A DNA stretch of 64,000 bases from Selenomonadales bacterium 4137-cl (GTDB lineage Bacteria; Bacillota; Negativicutes; Sporomusales; UBA7701): the NCBI GenBank assembly GCA_032334055.1, contig JAUOZS010000001.1, forward strand, positions 3,620,001 to 3,684,000, given 5' to 3'. The notes below the pieces were generated by a model, which saw only the letters and a list, made by a program, of their open reading frames with translations, was not told where the DNA came from and ran no database searches. Below, in pieces: positions 26,822-35,107 of this stretch; the stretch's first letter is position 1; each line of letters begins with the position of its first letter. The position numbers were made by a program, and so were the translations under genes.

Positions 26822-28089
26822 CACAATACCCCCGTGCGGAACAGCTTGTCGGCCTGGGCGCAAGCCTGGTTCAGCGTTGCCTCGATGCCTACGCTGTGGT
26901 TGAGAACTTGACCGGTTGCGGTCGTCCCACCGGGCCGCAGGACGTTTACGGCCCTGATTGCGTACGGCGGCATTCCCAGTTCTTCCGCCAACAGGTCCAT
27001 ATGCGACTCGTGCGCGAACGCCATCTGCGGAACGCCGAAGCCTCGCATTGCGCCCGCCTGGGGGTTGTTGGTATACACCGCGTAGGCGTCAACGAATACG
27101 TTCGGCACTTCATAGGGGCCGGTGGCGTGTACGGCCGCCCTGGTCAGCACGGCAGGGCCGTACGATGCGTAAGCGCCGCTGTCGCCGACGACGGTCGCTT
27201 TCAGGGCCAGCCATTTACCTGACGCATCGGCGCCGACTTTGTAGTCGATCCAATATGGATGGCGCTTGGCGGAGGCGGTCATCGATTCTTCGCGCTGCCA
27301 GACCATTTTCACCGGCCGTCTTGTCTTGTAGGCCGCCAGCGCCAGGTAGCACTGAACCGAGATGTCGAGCTTGCCGCCGAAGCCGCCGCCGGTCACTGCC
27401 TGCACGATGCGAACCTGATGGACACCCAGGTCCATGTTGCGGGCCACTTCGCGGCGGTCGAAGTGCACGTTTTGCGATGAGACCCAGATGGTGATCACGT
27501 TGCCGTCGTACTCGGCGACGCCGGCTTCCGGCTCGATGTAGGCGTGCTCGACCCATTGGGTGGTATAGCGCTTTTCAACGATCACCGCCGAGGCGGCGAA
27601 CGCGGCTTCCACATCGCCTTTGCGAATTTTCCGCACCGTCAGAACGTTTGACGAGCCATGAAGCGGCACCGCGCCGGTTGCCATGGCGGCGTACGGGTCA
27701 AAATACGCCGGCAGTTCTTTGCAGGTGACGCGTACTTTTTTACCGGCGTCTATGGCAATTTTTTCGGATTCGGCCACCACCAGCGCCAGCGCGTCGCCGC
27801 GGCGCCTGATCTTATCGCCGGCCAGCATCGGTTCGTCTTTGATGATTATGCCGACGCCATTGGTCCCGGGGATATCTTTCGCGGTCAGAACGGCGAGAAC
27901 GCCGGGAGTCGCGGCCGCTGCCGCCACGTCGATGTCTTCGATGACGGCATGAGCGATCTCGCTGCGGACAACTTTGGCGAATGCCAGGCCGGGACGCTTG
28001 ATGTCCGCGGCGAAGATCGCCGCGCCGGTTACCTTGGCCAGCGCATCGGATTTCAGCACCGAGTCGCCTACGCCGGAAAGCCTCATCAC
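26821..28089 (-). CDS. ndhL: nicotinate dehydrogenase, large molybdopterin subunit
   Basis: A 422-residue N-terminal part of the molybdopterin subunit: the a/b hammerhead domain (ALAKVTGAAIFAADI...) then the first molybdopterin domain with TGGGFGGKLD (near residue 240) and AMRGFGVPQ. In E. barkeri this enzyme carries labile, non-selenocysteine selenium and hydroxylates nicotinate at C6. It overlaps ndhS by four bases and couples to ndhM. The polypeptide ends cleanly after the conserved VGIEATLNQ region. Confidence 0.93.
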   Translation of the reverse strand: MMRLSGVGDSVLKSDALAKVTGAAIFAADIKRPGLAFAKVVRSEIAHAVIEDIDVAAAAATPGVLAVLTAKDIPGTNGVGIIIKDEPMLAGDKIRRRGDALALVVAESEKIAIDAGKKVRVTCKELPAYFDPYAAMATGAVPLHGSSNVLTVRKIRKGDVEAAFAASAVIVEKRYTTQWVEHAYIEPEAGVAEYDGNVITIWVSSQNVHFDRREVARNMDLGVHQVRIVQAVTGGGFGGKLDISVQCYLALAAYKTRRPVKMVWQREESMTASAKRHPYWIDYKVGADASGKWLALKATVVGDSGAYASYGPAVLTRAAVHATGPYEVPNVFVDAYAVYTNNPQAGAMRGFGVPQMAFAHESHMDLLAEELGMPPYAIRAVNVLRPGGTTATGQVLNHSVGIEATLNQACAQADKLFRTGVL

Positions 28090-28559
28090 CCCGCACCTCC
28101 TTGACGGGCGACCGCTTCAACCGCATCAACGATCTTGGTGTAGCCGGTGCACCGACAGACATTGCCGGAGATGGCGACCTTGATCTCTTCGCGGGTCGGC
28201 TTAGGGTTTTTGTCCAGCAATGCTTTGGCGGACAGCAGCATCCCCGGGGTGCAAAAACCGCATTGTACCGCGCCGTGGTCGAGGAATGCCTGTTGCAATA
28301 CGTGCAGTTTTTCCCCTTCGGAGAGCCCTTCGACTGTCGTGATTTCGCAGCCATCGACAGCTGCCGCCGGAATCAGGCACGAGGCAACCGTCTGGCCGTC
28401 AAGGATCACGGTACAAGCCCCGCATTCGCCTATCCCGCAGCCCCGCTTGGTGCCGGTCAGCCCAATGTCGTCGCGCAAGAAATCGACCAAAAGTAGTTCG
28501 GGGCTGACAGATGCTTTTACGTTTTGTCGGTTAATTTTGCAGGAAATCTCGATATTCAA
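28086..28559 (-). CDS. ndhS: nicotinate dehydrogenase, 2Fe-2S subunit
   Basis: A 157-residue CoxS/NdhS-type subunit with two 2Fe-2S clusters: a plant-ferredoxin site (C41, C46, C49, C61) and an all-helical site (C100, C103, C135, C137). It relays electrons from molybdopterin to the FAD subunit. The TTG start at 28559 has CCGGAGGTG eight bases upstream and is the first gene after the sigma-54 promoter, making it the head of the operon. Confidence 0.93.
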   Translation of the reverse strand: MNIEISCKINRQNVKASVSPELLLVDFLRDDIGLTGTKRGCGIGECGACTVILDGQTVASCLIPAAAVDGCEITTVEGLSEGEKLHVLQQAFLDHGAVQCGFCTPGMLLSAKALLDKNPKPTREEIKVAISGNVCRCTGYTKIVDAVEAVARQGGAG

Positions 28560-28584
28560 GGCTTACACCTCCGGAAATATTCCT

Positions 28585-28601
28585 AGCACGAACTGTACCA
28601 G
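28585..28601 (-). promoter_or_regulatory. sigma-54 promoter of the nicotinate operon
   Basis: On the minus strand CTGGTACAGTTCGTGCT matches the -24/-12 consensus (YTGGYAYRNNNNTTGCW) with one mismatch and correct GG-to-GC spacing. The predicted start is near 28575, about 16 bases before the ndhS start. The only sigma-54 activator in the window is encoded 2 kb upstream. Confidence 0.72.
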
Positions 28602-28610
28602 ACCGCAAAA

Positions 28611-28642
28611 CAAACAAAAAACCTGCCAGATAAACTGCCAGG
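28611..28642 (-). terminator. hairpin plus T-run upstream of the sigma-54 promoter
   Basis: Minus-strand CCTGGCAG and CTGGCAGG pair with one G-G mismatch around a five-base loop and are followed by TTTTTTG. It may stop read-through from the chemoreceptor gene so that the nicotinate operon depends on its own promoter. Confidence 0.55.
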
Positions 28643-28704
28643 CGTCGTTGCCGTGTGGGTTCTCTTTGCTGTTTCTTGATTAGACATGCTGTGGATAAGG
28701 CTTA

Positions 28705-28765
28705 AACGACATTGCAAAAGCGAAATGACATTTCATAATTGCAAGGGCACCAACGGCCAATTGCA
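28705..28765. promoter_or_regulatory. candidate activator-binding sites (UAS)
   Basis: The region 110-170 bp upstream of the sigma-54 promoter holds the perfect dyad GAAATGACATTTC (28722-28734) flanked by repeated TTGCAA/AATTGCAA words, including an ATTGCAA...TTGCAAT inverted pair. The position fits enhancer sites for a sigma-54 activator. The rest of the 344-bp gap (28560-28903) holds only hairpins. Confidence 0.5.
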
Positions 28766-28823
28766 ATTCGGGCAACATGGGCGGTTCTATTTTCCCATAA
28801 AACCAGCAGCTTTCGGGATAATC

Positions 28824-28876
28824 CAAAGCGGCAAACAGGGCCGCTTTTTGCTCGCGAAGGCAATATGCGCCTTCGC
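28824..28876 (-). terminator. terminator region of the chemoreceptor gene
   Basis: Two adjacent hairpins, GCGAAGGC/GCCTTCGC and AAAGCGGC/GCCGCTTT, lie just after the chemoreceptor stop. The second has flanking A and T runs and could act on either strand. Confidence 0.6.
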
Positions 28877-28903
28877 GTCATTTCATTTTTGAAATCAGCT
28901 GCC

Positions 28904-29743
28904 TTATTCCTGACAATTCATTGTTTCGGCGATTTTATCCAACTGCGCTACGCTTTGCGTAATCTGCTGGACGGTGGCGGCGATCTGTCCGACTGCCTCG
29001 GCGATCTGGGAAATCGAGCTTTGAATTTCGTTCATACGGCGGTAGGACTCTTCGCTGTCTTTACGCAGCGAATCGATGATGGTGCTCACATTGTTCACCG
29101 AAGCGGTGCTCGTTCCGGCCAGTTTACGAATCTCCTCCGCCACTACCCCGAACCCTCGGCCCTGCTCGCCGACCCGGGCGGCTTCGATCGCGGCGTTGAG
29201 TCCCAGAAGGTTCGTCTGATTGGCAATGGTGCGAATCAATGCCAGGACATCGTCCGTTTGCCTGGCCCTCTGCTGCGATTCGCGCGCCAGGTTCGTCAGC
29301 AACTGACTGGAAGCGGCGATCTCCTGAGTCTGCGCCGAGATTTCCTCGCTGGTGGCGGCAAGGGTGCTGATGCTGTCCAGCAAACCCGCCGACATGTTTT
29401 TGAGCTTCTCCTCGAGTTCAACCGGCTGGGTAATGGCAATAGCGCCGACAACCGCGCCGCCTTCGTCGAATACCGGAACTGCGACGGAAATATAAGGTAC
29501 ACCATACAGACTGCTGTCGAAGCGCAAAGCAATCCGCCGGCGCTCGTGCATGGCCCGATATACGCCGCTACCCGGCTTGACCGGCGCGTTGGGCGGCACT
29601 TTCAGATCGAAGGTTTTTCCCGGCTTATAGAGCAGGAAGTTGTCGCGGTTCGTCAGGGTGACTCCGGTTTCCTCATGGACTGCGCCCTGAATAAGGGGCA
29701 AGGAATAAGCCAGCTTCGCCAAAATTTCTTCTGCTGTTGCCAT
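28904..29743 (-). CDS. soluble methyl-accepting chemotaxis-type protein
   Basis: A 279-residue protein with an N-terminal ligand-sensing domain of about 120 residues ([16 protein letters not shown]... [19 protein letters not shown]) and a C-terminal MCP signalling coiled coil. The hairpin tip motif is [23 protein letters not shown]. No transmembrane segment is present, so it senses a cytoplasmic signal. ATG 29743 has AAAGGAG upstream; the 30-codon extension does not. The position beside the nicotinate cluster suggests taxis linked to this metabolism, which is inference. Confidence 0.87.
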   Translation of the reverse strand: MATAEEILAKLAYSLPLIQGAVHEETGVTLTNRDNFLLYKPGKTFDLKVPPNAPVKPGSGVYRAMHERRRIALRFDSSLYGVPYISVAVPVFDEGGAVVGAIAITQPVELEEKLKNMSAGLLDSISTLAATSEEISAQTQEIAASSQLLTNLARESQQRARQTDDVLALIRTIANQTNLLGLNAAIEAARVGEQGRGFGVVAEEIRKLAGTSTASVNNVSTIIDSLRKDSEESYRRMNEIQSSISQIAEAVGQIAATVQQITQSVAQLDKIAETMNCQE

Positions 29744-29835
29744 AGTCTCCTTTCTCGTTGCCTCGCATTTGCTATTGCTCTCACAATAACACGCAATAAT
29801 CGTGCCAACAACAATGCGATTGCGACGGGGCAAAA

Positions 29836-29866
29836 AGGGGCCACCGCTTATGCGGTGGCCCCTTTG
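29836..29866 (-). terminator. terminator of the methyltransferase transcript
   Basis: Strong hairpin GGGGCCACCGC/GCGGTGGCCCC with TTTTT after it on the minus strand, about 45 bp past the methyltransferase stop. Confidence 0.88.
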
Positions 29867-29909
29867 CCAGGTTTTTTAATATCAAATCTACATGATTAGC
29901 GCCATATTG

Positions 29910-30605
29910 TCAATACGTGCCGGAGGGAGGCGTTGGCCGTTTTACGGCGTAAAACCCGGCTTGCAGGCCGGAAGCCCAAAAGAGCTCGGCCGCCGAAAAC
30001 CCGGACCCTTCAAGCAAGGCCAGATGTTCCGCGATTGTAATGGGTAATAGTTCGCTTCCGTAGCGGCTGATATGTTTTTCAACTTCCGCCGGCGCCTTGC
30101 CGCTGTTGAGTTGATGTGCGCGCCAGCGCTGCAGGCCGACTTGCACGCCGCGCTCAGACAGCGGACGGATTGTTTCGAAGGTGATGTAAAGGCCGCCGGC
30201 GCGCAGGCCCTCGCAGCATTTTCGGGTAGCTTGCGCCCGTTGCGCCGGACTTAGATAGTGATGCGCCATGACGGCGGTTACGACGTCGAAACAGTCGGTA
30301 TAGGCAAGATTTTCGCTGCCGCACTGGTTATAGTCCACGGGCAAGGCGGCCAGTTTCTCTCTGGCAAGCTCCAGCATGGCCTCGGAGGGGTCCGCGGCCA
30401 GGAAGCGGGTATTGGTAAACGATTCCGCCGCCCGGGCAATCAAGGTGCCTGTTCCGCAGCCCGTATCGAGCCAGGAGCGGGGGGAAGGAGCCAAGACCCG
30501 GACAAGGTCGAGCACTTCGGCGTGAAAGGTGTGATAGCGGGGGATGGTCTTATGCACGTTCTCATCATAATGTATTGCTGCTTGCGAGGTCTTGTTGTCG
30601 TTCAT
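29910..30605 (-). CDS. class I SAM-dependent methyltransferase
   Basis: A 231-residue methyltransferase with the SAM-binding motif I LDTGCGTGTL (near residues 41-50) and the acidic AADPSEAML loop. The substrate is unknown. It is directly downstream of the sigma-54 activator (17 bp), with a GGAGG site before its ATG, so both are probably one transcript. No nicotinate fermentation step needs a methyltransferase, so its role in this locus is unclear. Confidence 0.85.
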   Translation of the reverse strand: MNDNKTSQAAIHYDENVHKTIPRYHTFHAEVLDLVRVLAPSPRSWLDTGCGTGTLIARAAESFTNTRFLAADPSEAMLELAREKLAALPVDYNQCGSENLAYTDCFDVVTAVMAHHYLSPAQRAQATRKCCEGLRAGGLYITFETIRPLSERGVQVGLQRWRAHQLNSGKAPAEVEKHISRYGSELLPITIAEHLALLEGSGFSAAELFWASGLQAGFYAVKRPTPPSGTY

Positions 30606-30622
30606 GGGTTTCCTCCAACGGT

Positions 30623-32230
30623 TTACGGTTTCTCGTTCTTTAAGGAACCGGGGCCGCTTTCAAGCCCTGTTTCTACCAGCTTGCGCCAAAGTGTGGTCGT
30701 GCTGATTCCCAATCGGTGCGCGGCGGCTTTTTTTGATTGGCCGGAAAGGGCCAGCGCCCGCATAATGGCGTCCCGTTCCGCCAGCCTTACAGCTTCGGCT
30801 AATGTTTCGATACGCGGAATGGAATTTGGGGCGGACAGGTTCTGGATGTATTGGGGGAAATGGGTCAGCTCCAACACATTTTCATTGATACCAATGATGT
30901 TGATGGCGTATTCAAGACAGTTTTGCAGTTCCCTGACGTTGCCGGGCCAGGTATGTTCCCTCAACCGTTTGATGCTCTCATCCGATATGCTTGTCACGAA
31001 TTTGCCCAACAGGTGATTGTACCGGCTGATCATTGTTTTGATCAGCGCCGGGATATCCTCGGGACGCTCCCGCAACGCCGGGATTTTAAGCTGAACCACG
31101 TTCAACCGGTAGTAGAGGTCTTGGCGGAAAGTGCCGGCAGCAACCATTTCGGCCAGATCGCGATTGGTGGACGAGACGATTCTTACGTCGATGCGGATCG
31201 GTTTGGAGCCGCCGATGCGAGTCACTTCCCGCTCCTGCAAGACCCGGAGCAGTTTGCTCTGCAAGTTGATGTCCATTTCGCCGAGCTCGTCGAGGAAGAG
31301 GGTGCCGCCGTTCGCCTGCTCAAAGGCGCCTGAACTTCCGGATTTTTTAGCGCCGGTAAAAGCGCCTTCCTCATAGCCGAACAGATAGCTTTCGATGAGC
31401 GATGTCGGCAAAGCGCCGCAGTTTACCGCGATGAAGGGCTTGCTGCGTCGTTCGCTGCAATTGTGGATGGATTGGGCGAACAGTTCTTTGCCGGTGCCGG
31501 TCTCGCCCAGGATGATGATCGATGAAATCCCGTTGGCGACATACTGAGCCATGCTTTTAACTTTTTGGATTTCCACGCTCGTGCCCACAATATCGGTGAA
31601 GTTGTAGCGGGCATATTGGAATTTCTTTACTTCTTCAAGTAATTTTTGCTGACGCAGCACGCCATGTTCGTTGTTAAACCCGAACCCGAACCGCGGGGTA
31701 ATGGGGATGCGTACCCCGATGGCGCCATGGGCTGACATTGACTCGCCGATGACCGGGCGGCCGGTTTGCATCGCCTTTTGCGCCGCATTACTTATCTTGC
31801 CGATGAAGCTGGTGTTGGGCTGGCCATCGTAGTTCACGCTGGCGGTCCGCTTGCCATTTTCGTCGAACAACACGGCTTCGCCGCCGGCGACGCGGGCAAT
31901 GAACGGCAGCGCCAGATTCAGCGAGTCCTGCAGTTCCTGTTCGCGTTGGATGCGTTCCAGGTTGCTTGACGCGATCACGTAATCGCCGAGCGGCAAGGCC
32001 CAGGCTTCCGCGCCTTCGATGATCTCGGAAGGCCCGGTGCGCACCTGGCCGCTTTCCCCGGCGGCTTTCGCCAGTTCGAACAAAGTTCCCCGCCATGCTT
32101 CGATCTCTTTGCCTAAGGAATCGAAGGTGCGGATGCGTATTCCCGTCTTATCGGTCACCGTCGCATAGCCGCCGGTGATGCGAGCGATAAACGGCAGCGC
32201 CGTAATCAAAGTCTCAAGCGATACAGACAT
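30623..32230 (-). CDS. sigma-54-dependent activator with duplicated N-terminal sensor
   Basis: A 535-residue bacterial enhancer-binding protein. The AAA+ domain has Walker A GETGTGKE (242-249), GAFTGA for sigma-54 contact (289-294), and DELGE as Walker B. The C-terminus carries a Fis-type helix-turn-helix (KKAAAHRLGISTTTLWRKL). The N-terminal 190 residues contain two similar halves, each beginning ALPFIARxxGG (residues 11-21 and 107-117), an apparent duplicated ligand domain. It is the obvious candidate to activate the sigma-54 promoter at 28585-28601, probably in response to nicotinate or an intermediate. Confidence 0.92.
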   Translation of the reverse strand: MSVSLETLITALPFIARITGGYATVTDKTGIRIRTFDSLGKEIEAWRGTLFELAKAAGESGQVRTGPSEIIEGAEAWALPLGDYVIASSNLERIQREQELQDSLNLALPFIARVAGGEAVLFDENGKRTASVNYDGQPNTSFIGKISNAAQKAMQTGRPVIGESMSAHGAIGVRIPITPRFGFGFNNEHGVLRQQKLLEEVKKFQYARYNFTDIVGTSVEIQKVKSMAQYVANGISSIIILGETGTGKELFAQSIHNCSERRSKPFIAVNCGALPTSLIESYLFGYEEGAFTGAKKSGSSGAFEQANGGTLFLDELGEMDINLQSKLLRVLQEREVTRIGGSKPIRIDVRIVSSTNRDLAEMVAAGTFRQDLYYRLNVVQLKIPALRERPEDIPALIKTMISRYNHLLGKFVTSISDESIKRLREHTWPGNVRELQNCLEYAINIIGINENVLELTHFPQYIQNLSAPNSIPRIETLAEAVRLAERDAIMRALALSGQSKKAAAHRLGISTTTLWRKLVETGLESGPGSLKNEKP

Positions 32231-32488
32231 TGTTGCACCTCAATGATTGATAATCAGCGTCCTTTGGCAGTATGGCGCTTTCGCGAGCGTGCTGCTGCTT
32301 TCTATGTTTTGCATGCTCTGATTCGCTTATATCAGCTTCGTCTTTGTCCAGCGATTTCCTTTTTATTATTTGTAAAATAGTCAACCGGCAACCCCCGCCG
32401 GTATACCGTGTGGCGACTTCCCGGCCAATGTCTTCCTTAGGCGCGAACCAGCGGACGAAGCAAGGGAGGCATGCATGTCAACTATTTA
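32231..32488. other. gap upstream of the sigma-54 activator
   Basis: About 260 bp with no gene. Some A/T-rich sequence near 32345-32390 could contain the activator's promoter, but no pair of hexamers with good spacing was convincing. Confidence 0.5.
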
Positions 32489-32522
32489 AAAACCCCAGAA
32501 GCATTAATGCTTCTGGGGTTTT
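32489..32522. terminator. 34-base palindromic terminator after rpsR
   Basis: A perfect 34-base inverted repeat (half AAAACCCCAGAAGCATT) starts eight bases past the rpsR stop and reads as a strong terminator on the minus strand. Confidence 0.92.
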
Positions 32523-32529
32523 ATGTGCT

Positions 32530-32763
32530 TTATTCGGCAGTGAACGGCAGCAGCGCCATATTACGCGCTCTTTTGATCGATACTGTCAATTGCCGTTGAT
32601 GTTTCGCGCAGTTGCCCGAGATGCGGCGGGGCAGGATCTTGCCGCGCTCGGTGGTGTAGCGGCGCAGCTTGGGAACGTCTTTATAGTCAATGGACGCTAC
32701 TTTGTCCACGCAGAAACTGCATACTTTTTTCTTCGGCTTACGGCCTTTTCCATCGCGTTTCAT
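32530..32763 (-). CDS. rpsR: 30S ribosomal protein S18
   Basis: A 77-residue basic protein with the S18 core ([29 protein letters not shown]). Its N-terminal region has two CxxC-like cysteines (KVCSFC) and a later C, as in zinc-binding C+ forms of S18. It is the last gene of rpsF-ssb-rpsR, 12 bp after ssb, in the order conserved near the Firmicute origin. Confidence 0.97.
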   Translation of the reverse strand: MKRDGKGRKPKKKVCSFCVDKVASIDYKDVPKLRRYTTERGKILPRRISGNCAKHQRQLTVSIKRARNMALLPFTAE

Positions 32764-32775
32764 GCTAAACCTCCT

Positions 32776-33156
32776 TTAAAAGGGAATTTCTTCTTCCGGA
32801 AATACCTGACCGCCAAACGGGGTGGCTTCCTTGTCTTCGGCGGGCTGCTTGCGCTCGAGAAACTCGATGTTCTGGGCGACGACTTCCGCTACGCGGCGCT
32901 TTTGCCCGTCATTGGTTTCGTAGGAGCGGATCTGCAGGCGGCCTTCGGCGAGAATTCGCTGCCCCTTGGTGAGGTTGTTGCCGCAGGTCTCGGCGAGTTT
33001 TTCCCAGGCGACGATGGGGATAAAATCGGCTTCCTTCTGTCCGCCGCCGGCGAACCGGTTGACGGCAATGGTGAAGGACGCCACCGCTTTGCCGCTTTGG
33101 GTGTAGCGCACCTCGGGATCCTGGGCTAGACGTCCGACCAGAATGACCTTGTTCAT
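32776..33156 (-). CDS. ssb: single-stranded DNA-binding protein
   Basis: A 126-residue SSB with the OB-fold start MNKVILVGRLAQDPEVRYT and the acidic tail ending PEEEIPF, which recruits replication and repair partners. The linker between fold and tail is short compared with E. coli SSB. It sits between rpsF and rpsR, the usual operon. Confidence 0.97.
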   Translation of the reverse strand: MNKVILVGRLAQDPEVRYTQSGKAVASFTIAVNRFAGGGQKEADFIPIVAWEKLAETCGNNLTKGQRILAEGRLQIRSYETNDGQKRRVAEVVAQNIEFLERKQPAEDKEATPFGGQVFPEEEIPF

Positions 33157-33171
33157 AGCTATCCTCCTGGC

Positions 33172-33456
33172 CTAATCTTCCTGTTTGACAACCATGTGGC
33201 GCAGGATTTCGTCGGTAATCTTCATCACGCGATCCAGCTCGGCGACGGCGCCGGCCGGGGCGGTAAAGTAGACCACGAAGTAAATCCCTTCGTTGAAGTC
33301 TTTGAGTTCGAACGCCAGGCGGCGTTTGCCCCAGCGGTCGACCTTGTCGATCGTGCCACCGTTGTTCTTGATGAGGTTCTCGAATTTGGCGACAACCGCC
33401 TCGACAGCCTCTTCTTCCAACGGCTTCACGATGTACATGACTTCATACTTCTTCAT
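33172..33456 (-). CDS. rpsF: 30S ribosomal protein S6
   Basis: A 94-residue S6 protein (MKKYEVMYIVKPLEEEAVEAVV; GKRRLAFELKDFNEGIYFVV). It binds 16S rRNA together with S18 in the small-subunit platform. First gene of the operon, with a perfect GGAGGAGGT ribosome site. Confidence 0.97.
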   Translation of the reverse strand: MKKYEVMYIVKPLEEEAVEAVVAKFENLIKNNGGTIDKVDRWGKRRLAFELKDFNEGIYFVVYFTAPAGAVAELDRVMKITDEILRHMVVKQED

Positions 33457-33464
33457 GAAACCAC

Positions 33465-33577
33465 CTCCTCCTTTGGACTTTCGGCCCCCGTGAGGGAGCA
33501 GGGAAGGTTCAAATATTAATTTGAAACCTGTCTCATTAGACCAGTATATTATAGCACCAAATTTATCGCTAATGCAA
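33465..33577 (-). promoter_or_regulatory. rpsF promoter and leader
   Basis: TTGCAT (33572-33577) and TATAAT (33548-33553) are separated by 18 bases. The roughly 85-base leader pairs CCTGTC/TTCAAAT-type segments and contains a CCGAAAG loop sequence near 33480. That could be part of the S6:S18 autoregulatory leader known in bacteria; I did not confirm the fold. Confidence 0.65.
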
Positions 33578-33725
33578 GAAAAGCGACCAAACTATTTTCG
33601 CCGGCCACATGGTGTAAGCCCCGCAATAGTTGTTACTATGTGTCGATGGTAGCGATATTCTGTCGCGACAGCTTGGTATAAACGAAAAATTCTTTGTTAC
33701 TAGGGGCGCTTGGCAAAGAAAAAGG

Positions 33726-33760
33726 CTAAAAAGCGGGGCCTGTTTGGCCCCGCTTTTTAG
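33726..33760. terminator. terminator downstream of ychF
   Basis: Hairpin AAAAAGCGGGGCC/GGCCCCGCTTTTT with a five-base loop, symmetric so that it can act on both strands. It lies 147 bp after the ychF stop. The stretch 33580-33725 shows nothing recognisable. Confidence 0.85.
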
Positions 33761-33777
33761 CAGCCCTGATTAGTAAG

Positions 33778-33905
33778 GCGTGAGGCCGTGTAGATGGCCC
33801 CTGATGCTAGGCGCACCGCAGACGCCGCCGCAACGCGCCTTCGGAGCATACGCCAGCAAGTCGGCGAGGAGCAACGCCGCAGATGGGGTCTTATCAACGG
33901 CCGGG
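33778..33905. repeat. possible dispersed intergenic repeat
   Basis: A GC-rich, internally repetitive segment between the ychF stop and its terminator, with recurring ATCTGCGGCG/CGCCGCAGATG and GCGCACCGCAGACGCC words. It does not look coding. The style resembles palindromic intergenic repeats of other genomes, but no second copy occurs in this window. Confidence 0.3.
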
Positions 33906-33906
33906 A

Positions 33907-35013
33907 TTATACGTTGAAGCGGAAGTGGACTACGTCACCATCCTGCATTATATATTCTTTGCCTTCCAGGCGGACCGTTCCCTTATCCTTGGCGGCGCTG
34001 TAGCTGCCGGCGGCCATGAGGTCGTTATAAGCGACGAGTTCGGCGCGGATAAAGCCGCGCTCGATGTCGCTGTGGATCTTGCCGGCCGCCTTCTGGGCCT
34101 TGGTGCCGCGGCTGATGGTCCAGGCCCGCACCTCCGGCTCGCCGGCGGTGAGGAAGGTGATGAGGCCGAGGAGTTTATAACTGGCACGGATAACTTTGTC
34201 GAGGCTCGCTTCACTGAGGCCCATCTCCGACAAGAAGGCGGCCGCTTCTTCGTCGGACAGTTCGGCGATTTCGGCTTCTAGTTTGGCGCAGACGGCGATC
34301 GCCTCGGCCCCGGCTTTGGCGGCGTGTTCTTTGACGGCCCGGAAGTAGGGGCTGGCGTCGGGGTCGGCGGCGTCGGCTTCGTTGATGTTGGCTACATAAA
34401 GGATAGGTTTGAGGGTGAGGAGGTTGAGTTCACGCACCAGGGCGATTTCGTCTTCGCCGCCGATTACCTGGCGGACCGGAATTATTTCTTCGAGGGAGGC
34501 CTTGAGACGGGCGGCGAGTTCGAGTTCGGCCTGGGCGCGCTTGTCGCCGCCTTTGGCCATTTTCTGCAGTCGCTCGGCGCGTTTCTCCAGTGTCTCGATG
34601 TCGGCGAGACACAGTTCGGTGTTGAGGATGTCGATGTCGGCAAGCGGGTTGGGCTCGCTGTCGGCGTTCATGACGCCGGGGTCGGTAAAGCAGCGGACAA
34701 CTTCGATGACAGCGTCGACCTGCCTGATGTGGGAAAGGAATTTGTTGCCGAGGCCGGCGCCCTTGGATGCGCCCTGGCCGAGGCCGGCGATGTCGACGAA
34801 CTGCATTTTGGTGGGGGTAATTTTCTTGGGCTTGTACATGGCGGCCAGGGCTGCAAGCCGCGGGTCGGGCACGTCGACGACGCCGACGTTGGGCTCGATT
34901 CCCCCGGACACAAAGCTGGAGACGGCTACGCCGGCCTTGGTTAGAGCGTTGAAGAGGGTGGTCTTGCCGACGTTGGGAAGGCCTAATATGCCTACTTCGA
35001 GGTTGGTACTCAT
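33907..35013 (-). CDS. ychF: redox-regulated ATPase YchF
   Basis: A 368-residue Obg-related P-loop protein: Walker A GLPNVGKTTLFNAL (residues 11-24), the altered G4 motif NINEAD that gives ATP rather than GTP preference, and a C-terminal TGS domain ending GDVVHFRFNV. It associates with ribosomes in other bacteria. It keeps its Firmicute neighbourhood next to rpsF. A small zinc-ribbon gene lies 94 bp upstream on the same strand. Confidence 0.97.
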   Translation of the reverse strand: MSTNLEVGILGLPNVGKTTLFNALTKAGVAVSSFVSGGIEPNVGVVDVPDPRLAALAAMYKPKKITPTKMQFVDIAGLGQGASKGAGLGNKFLSHIRQVDAVIEVVRCFTDPGVMNADSEPNPLADIDILNTELCLADIETLEKRAERLQKMAKGGDKRAQAELELAARLKASLEEIIPVRQVIGGEDEIALVRELNLLTLKPILYVANINEADAADPDASPYFRAVKEHAAKAGAEAIAVCAKLEAEIAELSDEEAAAFLSEMGLSEASLDKVIRASYKLLGLITFLTAGEPEVRAWTISRGTKAQKAAGKIHSDIERGFIRAELVAYNDLMAAGSYSAAKDKGTVRLEGKEYIMQDGDVVHFRFNV

Positions 35014-35107
35014 GAATATTCCACCTTAACTTTAGAGGCTGTACCCGGACAGCCTCCGCGTTTTTTTCTCAGTTAATTGTAGAATATCCCCCGCAAGAAT
35101 GCAATAG

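Noticed and set aside
26821..26863. ndhL/ndhM boundary as a frameshift in one molybdopterin gene
   Set aside because: There is a coupled TGATG stop-start with a ribosome site, and the two-chain form is the described state of this enzyme.
28612..28630. Alternative sigma-54 promoter TGGCAGG...TTGT
   Set aside because: Lacks the -12 GC and lies within the hairpin terminator; the site at 28585-28601 fits better.
33794..34003. 69-codon frame downstream of ychF
   Set aside because: Low-complexity, no ribosome site, and partly antisense to ychF.
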